From Oopsacas minuta (Eukaryota > Porifera > Hexactinellida > Lyssacinosida > Leucopsacidae), in NCBI GenBank assembly GCA_024704765.1, contig JAKMXF010000144.1:186001-250000 (forward strand): a stretch of DNA of 64,000 bases. The letters run 5' to 3'. The first letter of the stretch is position 1. Each line of letters starts with the position of its first letter. A model generated the notes under the pieces. That model made no database searches. It had not been told where the DNA came from and worked only from the letters and a program-made list of their open reading frames with translations. Below are positions 56,496 to 64,000 of this stretch, one piece after another. The position numbers and the translations under genes were made by a program.

Positions 56496-57008
56496 TCATT
56501 CATGAGGTGACAAGTGGTCGGATCCGCTGTTTGAATTGCTCCCGTTTCTGGAGTCATTGATCTCATTATTTTCATCATCTCTGACGTCATCATAATGAGG
56601 TGGTGGTAACATTAAGCTTGATGGTCTCAGGATAGGAGGAGGCGGAACATTTGTAAATCTGGACTGCATCTGCATTTTGTTGAAAATACCAAACATATTT
56701 GTTATTTTACACAAAACGATTCCGATGAATACACCAAGTACTGCAACAAACACGATCAGGATTACTACCACTACAATAACTATAGTATCCCCCCTAAAAG
56801 GTAAACAAACAAGTAAACAAACAAACAAACACACAAAACAAACACAAGACAACTTACGGTGGATTTAGAGCATTGACTAGAAAATAAACAAATAAACAAC
56901 CTGGAAATAATCAATAACAACAATAGTTAACATACCTTGAGTTATAAATTGTGTCAGCAACAGGAGTATTGTGAAAAGGTGTGAAAACATATAAATTTGA
57001 TTTTCCAT
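56496..57008 (-). CDS. Small single-pass membrane protein with PPxY motif, 3 exons
   Basis: Exons 57008-56936, 56876-56858 (19 nt) and 56793-56496 join in phase to 129 residues. A signal peptide (FSHLFTILLLLTQFITQVNA) is followed by a very short ectodomain (LNPPGD), a 24-residue membrane span of Val/Ile/Leu, and a cytosolic tail with PPPPILRPSS and LPPPHYDDV. That last segment contains a PPxY motif able to bind WW domains of Nedd4-type ligases. The tail ends Ser/Asn-rich. The layout recalls Shisa/WBP1/VOPP1 adaptors, but their Cys-rich ectodomain is missing, so no family is assigned. The 19-nt microexon is notable. Confidence 0.65.
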
Positions 57009-57144
57009 AAGAACCTAGCTAGCTCTGAATAATTAACATAAAGTAACTCCTGCTATATCGGAGCTTAAGGGATCGCCATAATTACTCTAATATATCTGAT
57101 AAAAAATATGTTACTTTGACGGTTTGTGGCTATATTTGTAATAC

Positions 57145-57228
57145 CAGTAGACTCGCTCCTTAGGGCCACATCTAGACCAGGCCAAATTGACCCGATTAAC
57201 CGGTGGGTCTATTAACCGGAGTCTACTG
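57145..57228. mobile_element. 84-bp pogo/Tigger-like mini inverted-repeat element
   Basis: Perfect 10-bp terminal inverted repeats (CAGTAGACTC...GAGTCTACTG) with a TA on the right flank and one base removed on the left. An internal GATTAACCGG/ATTAACCGG duplication is present. No coding capacity. Confidence 0.5.
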
Positions 57229-57348
57229 TATTTCACACTTCGATATATCCATGTTTGATATAATGGAAGTTGACTGTAATTAGATTATCATATTGTGTGT
57301 ATAATCTCATATTAGAAAGTGTAATACAAAAAGCCAATGAGTGTCACA

Positions 57349-59071
57349 TCATTTCACCAAATATCTGACATCCAAAATAGAAATCAAACTATCAGCATAC
57401 GAAGCAGCTAATAGATTACCTGTCTTATTCCAAGACACCTCAAATATACCAGCTGATCCCTGATATGAATATATCAAAGTTTTATCCTTCACTGACCAAA
57501 TATGTAGCCATTTATCAAATGAACCACTGACTAAGAACTTCCCATCCGGGCTGAACACAACGGAGTAGACAGCTTCTTTATGTTGAGTGAAGGTGTGGAC
57601 ACTTTTCCCGATATCTACATCCCAGAGACGGACAGTAGAGTCGAACGATCCTGTCGCTAAATATCGAGGCCCTGGGGCTTGGATAGGCGACCACCTTAGA
57701 GTGTAAATTCCTTTTTTATGCTCCTTTAATTCATGCAGACACTCGTCCTGTCTAAGAGACCATATCTTGGTGGTCTTGTCGTCAGAGCAGGAGGCGAGGA
57801 CACTCCCTGTCGGGTCCCATTTTATCGCATTTACTTCATTCATGTGTCCCTGTGTGAATTAAAATGTTGGTTAATTACCCCATTCAGAAACTACTGTAAT
57901 TCTCAGTAAATTACCCGACACAGCCTGACAATTGATTGGCTGAATTGAGAGAGAAATACAGTAGTAATTGCATAACTTACCGGTTGCTAGGTAACTCACA
58001 TGGAATGTCTTGAGTACACTGAATGAATCGTCATCAACTTGACATACTTTTATTTGTTTATCAGAGGAACAGGAAGCAAACACGTCGGAGGACCGCCAAT
58101 CGATATCAAGGGTTGCTGCTGTGTGGAGGTCTAATTGAAACTTAGCTTGGCCTATACTCGGCTCCCAAACCACTACATATTTGTCAACACCTCCACTCAC
58201 TAGGGTGTCGCCCCCTGGGTTCCATTTTAGCACAAAAATAGGCGCTTGATGTTTTATAAGTGTCCTATGTTGTCCCGTGTCGTCACATGACCAGATCCTT
58301 GCAATACCATCATAAGCACCTATTTCAATATATCTGTCATCCATGGTCAGCTAATACAATCTAGACATAACTTACCGGTTGCTAGGAGCGATCCGTCTCC
58401 ATTCCAATCTAGTGTCGTTACACCACGTGACCCTTCTGCCATGAACTCTGTCTGTGGGTGTCTCAGTACCATGGGTTGTGATTGGGGGTTATCAACATTC
58501 CATATCCTAGCGGTCGAATCCCCAGACCCAGAGGCAAGGACGTTGTCCCTTTGCGGGTTCCATGCGCATATAAACACCTCTGACTCGTGTCCTCTTAAGT
58601 GGCATAGATTGGGCTTACGTGGCTTGTCCTCTGTCATTCCTAATTCGTCTATAATCAAATTATAAATTTACAGTTTCAGTTCTATTTTTAGAATTTACCT
58701 GTGTCCATAGCAAGCACCTTTTCGGTCACATCGTCAATGGGTTCCTCCTTGATCTCCCTCCTCACGATATCAATCCTATTCCGTTGTATTCTAGATCCTA
58801 AGTCCGGACGGACAGCATCGATGAGACTAAGAGGCTCGACTAGTCCCTCGTCCAGGAGCTTCCCGTCAGCGGTTATACTCATTTCGGCCTCTACGAATTG
58901 TAGACCCTTCTGAGCAATACTTATGAGAGCCCCTGGGGGTACATGCGACGGGGTAATGTTACTCTGGTTCACACACGCCTCATTACCGAATGCAAATGCT
59001 GAATGTGTGAACCCAGACTCCTGGAGGTAGCGATGGACCAAGTAATTGAGCTCATCGCTAGTAATGCTCAT
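57349..59071 (-). CDS. TBL1: TBL1/TBL1XR1 WD40 corepressor subunit (ebi)
   Basis: Four exons (59071-58699, 58648-58376, 58319-58000, 57849-57349) give 488 residues. The LisH head is [20 protein letters not shown], followed by the F-box-like region ([31 protein letters not shown]). Eight WD40 repeats include [47 protein letters not shown] and [18 protein letters not shown]1 proteins tetramerise through LisH, bind SMRT/NCoR-HDAC3, and recruit the ubiquitin machinery during corepressor exchange. The poly-Ala linker of vertebrates is replaced by a short IKEEPIDD segment. The start at MSITS is fixed by alignment; an upstream in-frame TTG is not used. Confidence 0.96.
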
Positions 59072-59324
59072 TAGCAAGCTAAATTCAGTAAGAATATATA
59101 GGTGTTAGAAATTAGAATACACCTCACTCATTTGTAGATATTTAGGGTGGCTACTAGGGGCAGTGACCACTGTGGCATGGCTGAGCCCCTGAGGTCACAT
59201 AAAAACAATTATCTAGCCAAGATGTTTTTATTTATCAACAAATAAATACACCTTGTGTGTTGTCTCTTAAAACTCAGTTCTTATAATTCTCCAATTTATC
59301 AGCTTTAGCAATATCATGCTCATA

Positions 59325-59366
59325 TACTGATTATATCTTCTTCATATAAACAAGATATAATCAGTA
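59325..59366. repeat. Perfect 15-bp inverted repeat with 12-nt loop
   Basis: TACTGATTATATCTT at 59325-59339 and its exact complement at 59352-59366. Confidence 0.8.
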
Positions 59367-59514
59367 GGGGCCCTAGGAGGGGAGGGGACGTCCAAACGGG
59401 GCATTTACCCGGTGTCTGTCAGATCCTCAGGCCACCACTGCCCATTATATAATAAGATTTTGCCCCCCCCGGGCATGCAAAATCCTGGAACTGTCCTTGG
59501 ATATAAATATAAGC

Positions 59515-59674
59515 GACAATGCTAGGGCGTAACTAGCATTGAGGCAGAGGAAGCAACTACCTCCTTGCTTTTCGGTCGTTGCCTCATCTCTCTATTGTAA
59601 TCTCCATCATATTGAGGCGATTATTCATTCTTGCCTCCTCCCTCTGCGAACTCTAGTTACGCTCCAGCAATGAC
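59515..59674. mobile_element. 160-bp MITE-like element with about 40-bp imperfect terminal inverted repeats
   Basis: The left end GACAATGCTAGGGCGTAACT and the complement of the right end GTCATTGCTGGAGCGTAACT align over about 40 bases. The centre is T/C-rich and non-coding. Confidence 0.55.
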
Positions 59675-59938
59675 TGTACTTTTCAACTTATTCCTCGAAT
59701 ATTCATAGCTAGTTATTAATATTATTAGTTTCAGTTCTATTTCTTATGGTTTTGTTTTAATTCACAAATTACCGTTCAACTTTTATTTCGGAGAATTGCC
59801 TCGCGGCCTGTCACGAAATAAAGTGTCCTTGTAGTCCAGGGGGGGAGGACAGTTGTTTACCTTGCAGGGTTCAATCAATTTTGTCTTACATTCCAAAGAT
59901 TTTTCTTATCAGACTATTGACACCTAATTCTACCAAAA

Positions 59939-60676
59939 ATGGCTTCAACGGTTCTATCTAAATCACTTCCCTTACAATCTACTACGAAGTCTCCTGGCCC
60001 GAAAAAGACCCTCGAAGCGCCAGGTTTCACCATGAAATCTACCGTAAAGAATGTGAAAGTAATTCCGCCTCCATCAGCTGGTGCACTCTCCGAGCGTAAC
60101 TCTAAACAGACCGCTTTCAAGAAGTTCTACGATAGGGGAGACTTTCCGATAGCTCTTGAGCACGACACGAAGGGGAATAAAATAGCATGGAAGGTTGAGA
60201 TTGAGAAACTAGACTATCACCATTATCTCCCGCTATTCTTTGAGGGTCTCTGTGAAACGGAGCACCCTTATGAGTTCTTTGCTCGACAGGGCGTCCATGA
60301 CATGTTGGAGCATGGAGCAGCTAAGATCCTATCCGTAATCCCACAGCTGATAATCCCAATTAAGAACGCACTCTCCACCAGGAAGAGACAGGTCGTATGC
60401 ACCACACTGAAGGCTCTACAACATCTTGTAACCTCTGGGGACATGGTTGGACAAGCATTGGTCGCATACTACCGCCAAATTCTCCCTGTCCTCAACATAT
60501 TCAAGAACATGAACCTGAATTCTGGAGACGGAATAGACTACTCGCAACAGAAACGTGAAAACATCGGTGATCTAATCCAAGAGACCCTAGAGGTGTTTGA
60601 GAGGACAGGGGGAGAGGATGCCTTCATTAACATAAAGTACATGGTCCCTACCTATGAGTCATGTGTCTTGAATTGA
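59939..60676 (+). CDS. PACRG: Parkin co-regulated gene protein (ciliary doublet inner-junction protein)
   Basis: An intronless 245-residue frame. It is nearly identical to animal PACRG from the middle onward: [78 protein letters not shown](I)[37 protein letters not shown], and the C-terminal YESCVLN. PACRG is a microtubule inner protein at the junction of A- and B-tubules in cilia. The first ATG starts a family-typical disordered head. Intronlessness is unusual for this gene. Confidence 0.96.
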   Translation: MASTVLSKSLPLQSTTKSPGPKKTLEAPGFTMKSTVKNVKVIPPPSAGALSERNSKQTAFKKFYDRGDFPIALEHDTKGNKIAWKVEIEKLDYHHYLPLFFEGLCETEHPYEFFARQGVHDMLEHGAAKILSVIPQLIIPIKNALSTRKRQVVCTTLKALQHLVTSGDMVGQALVAYYRQILPVLNIFKNMNLNSGDGIDYSQQKRENIGDLIQETLEVFERTGGEDAFINIKYMVPTYESCVLN

Positions 60677-60881
60677 CAGGACTAACGGCTATCCCATCAC
60701 TGACGGTTTATTTATATACAACTAACCTTCTCGCACTATTACATGATTATTATATCTCTACTATAGTATCATTGATTAGTAAACTCAAATATCTTTGGTT
60801 AGTTTGGTTGTTAGGGTGGAGGGTTTGATTCCGTCTTCTGGTTGTTTGTTTGGGTGCTTGATAAAGCCAAAAACAACACTG

Positions 60882-60941
60882 CAGGAATCTCGTTAATACG
60901 AACAAATTTTGACCGTGTTCCTATTTACGAGGTCCCACTAT
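60882..60941. mobile_element. About 60-bp mini inverted-repeat element
   Basis: Left GGAATCTCGTTAATACGAACA and right end (complement GGGACCTCGTAAATAGGAACA) are imperfect inverted repeats around a short centre. They resemble pogo-type ends. It lies immediately upstream of the orphan gene start at 60960. Confidence 0.4.
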
Positions 60942-60959
60942 ATCCGTGGAATTTAGATA

Positions 60960-61490
60960 ATGTTCTCTTATATTATTCGTCCGATCATTCGGTGTCCACT
61001 GAGTTTCACATCCGTCCGTCACAAATCTCAGAATATAATTCCGAACATAAAGGAGCCTATTTTCTGGGAAGAGGACTCTCGCCCTATCCCCAATACTGCG
61101 GACGCGATGATACACGCGGTTACCCAGAAGAACCAGCATATAGATTGGGAGCGTAGTCATGAGAGATTAGTCCTGATCGGTGAGGTAGTTACCGCCGCAA
61201 CCAAAGGATCGTTAGGAATGAGTCGAGTAACGAATTTTATACTCAAAACAACTATAATTACAGAAGAGACAGTAGGATATAAAGTGCTAGAACAATTCCA
61301 TTATATTTTTGTAATGCAAGAAACGTTACGTCAAAAAGTTCTAAGAACATTTCTACCTGGCACACCTATGATGATATTTGCGGGGATTCATTATCGTATG
61401 AGAGAGGATCCGAAAGATATCAGCCTGAAGTTTTTTCCAGTTCTATTCTTAGAAGGTTTTACACTATTAGAATCGGCAAACCTATTATAA
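60960..61490 (+). CDS. Unidentified 176-residue protein, possible mitochondrial
   Basis: The frame starts MFSYIIRPIIRCPLSFTSVR, a basic, serine-containing amphipathic leader like a mitochondrial presequence. It then has an acidic stretch (EPIFWEEDSRP), a helical central part (DWERSHERLVLIGEVVTAA) and a hydrophobic C-terminus (KFFPVLFLEGFTLLES). No family is recognised. The frame is long for this AT content and begins at a proper ATG, but it has no second line of support. It lies between PACRG and SOSS-C. Confidence 0.45.
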   Translation: MFSYIIRPIIRCPLSFTSVRHKSQNIIPNIKEPIFWEEDSRPIPNTADAMIHAVTQKNQHIDWERSHERLVLIGEVVTAATKGSLGMSRVTNFILKTTIITEETVGYKVLEQFHYIFVMQETLRQKVLRTFLPGTPMMIFAGIHYRMREDPKDISLKFFPVLFLEGFTLLESANLL

Positions 61491-61832
61491 TAGTAATAGA
61501 AATGTTTATTTTTAAATTTTCTAATCAACTCCACTTATGTCTAAGCTCAAGGCCCTGCGATAATTACTTGGATGAATTTTATGTTGCTTTCAAAGTTTGG
61601 GGGCCAGGGGTATACCTAGGTGTTGGTGGGCATCAAAAGTGTCAGTTCAGCTGCCATGAAGGACATAAAGTGCCAACCGTGAGACATCCTGGATAAACCC
61701 CGCTTTGAGACCATATTTGCACAATTTAAGACTTCTGTATATGGGGGGTATTTCCATATAACCGGAGTTGTACCATTCCTGAATAGTGTTGCTATTTCCA
61801 GTGCTATTATCTGCATAGAGTTTACAGGTAGA
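61491..61832. other. SOSS-C upstream region
   Basis: No gene seen. Short frames here lack splice or family support. Confidence 0.35.
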
Positions 61833-62475
61833 ATGGCTCATAACTATCTGCCATCTAACACTATGGGACAGAACAAGGGGTTGCTCCAGGACCTACAGAA
61901 TAAGAGACAGAAAATGGAGAACATCACACGACACATGCTTAACCACACCCCTACCTCCTCTATGCCATCTCTAGTGTCTCCTCCCATACGACCTGGACCC
62001 ATTCTCTCATTCACTAACAACTCACTACCTGCACCGAAACCAAAGCCTTTAAAAGTGGGTATTCATACCTTTCTAACGCCCCATTAATTGTACTTTGATA
62101 GGAGGGTACTCTGACTTACATTTTTTGCAATTTTGATTATATAAACGGACTTATAGTTTTCGAGATATGGCCACATGCAAAGTGGTTGTGCCACAATTTG
62201 TAATTGAGTTTTAGAGTTATCAAAAAATAACACAGCTAAAAATAAATGGTGACAACCTGTATTATTAATATTTCAAATTATCTTAACAGACAGAAGAGAA
62301 GAGTTTGAGAAGTCAAATGAATGAAGCTCTAACTTTCGCAGAGAGGACTTCTAGTGGATATTACGTTGGCAACGCTTCTCCTTACGGGAATTTACTAATC
62401 CCTGCTATTCCTAGATTAAACCCCCCTAAAGATAACTCATTTAGAGAGACCAGACTACCCAGAGACAGTATTTGA
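61833..62475 (+). CDS. INIP: SOSS complex subunit C
   Basis: Two exons (61833-62054, 62290-62475) give 135 residues. The N-terminal helix GLLQDLQNKRQKMENI matches the SOSS-C head. The C-terminal half has the family signature SSGYYVGNASPYGNLLIPAI followed by PRLNPP. SOSS-C (INIP/SSBIP1) is the small subunit of the sensor-of-single-strand-DNA complex with SSB1/2 and INTS3, acting in double-strand-break repair. It is somewhat longer than human (104) because of a Pro/Ser linker (PPIRPGPILSF) and a short extra tail. The intron separates the two conserved blocks. Confidence 0.85.
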
Positions 62476-62648
62476 TTGTTTTGTTATAATAATCAGAGGG
62501 GGATATAATTAAGAGATAATGAGGAATATTAATATATATTCGGAAATTCCATTGACCCGGTTTTGACACCAGGATAGTTTATTATTTGGAATGTGATGTA
62601 TGACTTAGAATTCTCTCCTATTTATACTGATTGTAGTGTTGAGATTGA

Positions 62649-63199
62649 ATGGAGGGGTCAGTAGACCAATCCGTGAAAGAACTACAGACATTAGTCACTA
62701 CATTATCCCAGGAAAACCTGACTCTATCAGATGATAACAAACTACAAGACATAGGGGATAGACTGCTGAGCCTTCTGGAGACATTCCCGCGACACACCGA
62801 CACATCTCAGTTGAAAGGACACATGTCTTCTATCCACACAGCAGCTGTAACCCTCTGGAATGTGGCAGTGGCATTCCGAGCCTCCGGAAATGTGAGTTAT
62901 AAATAGAAACAAAATTATGTATTATTAATTCTTACTATTAATAGACACGTAAATCGTTTGTTGCTCAACTCCGTCACGTCTCACTGGGTCTTGTCCTACT
63001 TTCAGAACCTCTCTCACCTCCCATATCACACTTCAAAAAGGTGTTAGCTATGTCCCTCAAGACTGCCAGGGCCTGGATAGACGCAGACAACTATGTTATG
63101 GCAGATGCAGCAATAGTACACGGATGGGAACAGACAGAAAGACTGCTGAAAGGTGTTGGAGGGGACCCAGAAGGGTTTGCTATTGTATCAGCTTCTAAA
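62649..63199 (+). CDS. TEX11: TEX11 / SPO22 / ZIP4 family, first two exons
   Basis: Exons 62649-62891 and 62945-63199 encode 166 residues matching the N-terminus of TEX11: an acidic helical head, TLWNVAVAFRASGN (family LWNWAV), QLRHVSLGLVLLSEPLSPPI, and a MSLKTARAWIDADNYVMADA motif (family MKTGKGWIDAGN). TEX11/ZIP4 is a TPR protein of about 900 residues that organises meiotic crossover factors. The second exon ends at a GTGAGT donor. The next coding sequence, at 63657, belongs to an unrelated ArfGAP, so further TEX11 exons must lie beyond the window, or the gene is truncated. Confidence 0.72.
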
Positions 63200-63656
63200 G
63201 TGAGTTTGAGATATTTATTTTTATGTTGATTGTGTCGCTTCACTCAAAGGTGGATACAAATCAAGGATACATTTATAGTGGTGGGCACACCATGGATGGT
63301 AATAAGGTAGCAATCATATCTTTAATTCAATTGACTCAAATAGTGATCACCGATCCAATTTCATAATTGAATGGATAACCGTATGGTATGTGAACTTTAC
63401 ACTGAGCTAATACACATGGCAGGAGGTTAGTTCTAATAGAAACCATTTGAACGATAAAATATAGGAAAAACGTTTCAATCCATAGGAAATTATAGATAAT
63501 TATAGACGAATTGTCAAGTAACTCTACAAGAAATTATCTCTAAGAACATATAGCTAGTTATTAGCCATGTAACACTATCGTATAATAGTCTGTAACTACC
63601 AGTATAAATACCATGAGACAATATTATTGTAATATAATACAATTTGCATATAAGCA
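63200..63656. other. TEX11 intron or intergenic region, no exon seen
   Basis: AT-rich, with no frame resembling TEX11 TPR repeats. It contains the ArfGAP 5' flank. Confidence 0.4.
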
Positions 63657-64000
63657 ATGGAGAAACTGATACAATTATTGGAGAGAGAGGATAATAGAAC
63701 TTGTGCCGATTGCAAAGCACAGGACCCCCTGTGGTGTAATTTGTGTGTTGGCGCGTTTATTTGCGAGGAATGTGTCCGAATTCATCAGAGCATATTTGAA
63801 ATTAACGAAAGGATTATTAAAATCCAAGATTATAACTGGTCAAAGACGGAGATCGATAGTTTGGATGGAAATGGGAAAATTAATCAAGAATTAGAGAAAT
63901 ACGTGCCGTCCTATTTTTCCCGTCCTACTCCTGGTCAGGAGAGGGTCTATGAAGAGATATATACGCGTGCTAAGTATGTAGATAAACTGTTCACGTCTCT
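63657..64000 (+). CDS. ArfGAP-domain protein lacking the arginine finger (3' end outside window)
   Basis: The frame from ATG 63657 is open to the window end. It encodes an ArfGAP zinc finger of exact spacing (CADC-x16-CEEC) followed by IHQ, then DYNWSKTEIDSLDGNGKINQ, a family LE.YVP.YFSRP segment and YEEIYTRAKYVDKLF. In active ArfGAPs the residue after the conserved His is the catalytic Arg (IHR/KHR); here it is Gln. The hallmark second glycine motif is also changed (SIFEI). The domain therefore looks catalytically dead or strongly altered. The rest of the protein is not visible, so the subfamily is undefined. Confidence 0.75.
   Translation, partial: MEKLIQLLEREDNRTCADCKAQDPLWCNLCVGAFICEECVRIHQSIFEINERIIKIQDYNWSKTEIDSLDGNGKINQELEKYVPSYFSRPTPGQERVYEEIYTRAKYVDKLFTS

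Larger units (their letters stand above)
59072..59938. other. Divergent intergenic region TBL1/PACRG with repeat debris
   Basis: No exon is seen. It holds a 15-bp-stem hairpin (59325-59366), a C-run (about 59463-59470), and a 160-bp element with long inverted ends (59515-59674). Promoters of both divergent genes must lie here. Confidence 0.5.

Noticed and set aside
59147..59446. Larger element bounded by GGGGCAGTG and CCACTGCCC
   Set aside because: The inverted match is only 8-9 bases and the interior holds an unrelated hairpin; chance is likely.

Overview
The window is nuclear DNA from an animal. Genes of animal type (MYCBP2/PHR ubiquitin ligase, FEM-1, iRhom, collagen prolyl 4-hydroxylase, HAUS6, TBL1, XLF, SOSS-C, TEX11, PACRG) are packed tightly on both strands. 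Most introns are about 40-300 nt with GT-AG ends, the base composition is AT-rich, and many genes have no intron. Compactness, very short introns and gene content fit an early-branching animal, most likely a demosponge. That placement is inference; no rRNA or mitochondrial marker is present.

Layout. 0-8 kb: the first exon of a SNAP-25-type SNARE (-), then cyclin C, an intronless PfpI/DJ-1 protein, FEM-1 and the augmin subunit HAUS6 (all +). 8.5-27 kb: an unidentified 17-exon coiled-coil gene, then a complete MYCBP2 gene whose last exon alone is 7.9 kb. 27-36 kb: a second long coiled-coil gene carrying two intronless guests in its introns, a p62/SQSTM1-like gene (+) and a type I PIP5K (-). 36-46.6 kb: an orphan gene, an iRhom, FITM, a broken NHL-repeat gene, XLF, HSPA14, DCTN6, a 63-aa membrane protein and a second p62-like gene without a ZZ finger. 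47-55 kb: a prolyl 4-hydroxylase alpha gene (-) with two tandem alternative exons; its long intron hosts an intronless gene joining a zinc-finger array to a DUF3626 domain. 55-59 kb: a TRAF-like gene, a small PPxY membrane protein and TBL1 (all -). 60-64 kb: PACRG, an orphan probably mitochondrial protein, SOSS-C, the start of TEX11 and the start of an ArfGAP (all +).

There is no operon-like organisation. Shared themes are ubiquitin and autophagy (FEM-1, MYCBP2, two p62-like genes, TRAF-like, the zinc-finger/DUF3626 gene), DNA repair (XLF, SOSS-C), and microtubules or cilia (HAUS6, DCTN6, PACRG).

Most notable: (1) two complementary p62-like genes; (2) the zinc-finger/DUF3626 fusion nested in the P4HA intron; (3) duplicated P4HA exons separated by a 40-nt intron; (4) a small vocabulary of oligonucleotides (AAGTGGC, TGTGTCG, CACACCTTT, TAGTTCC and their complements) recurring in both exons and introns; (5) several small inverted-repeat elements.

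Exon models were read by eye from splice signals and reading-frame phase. They close in frame for every gene called complete.
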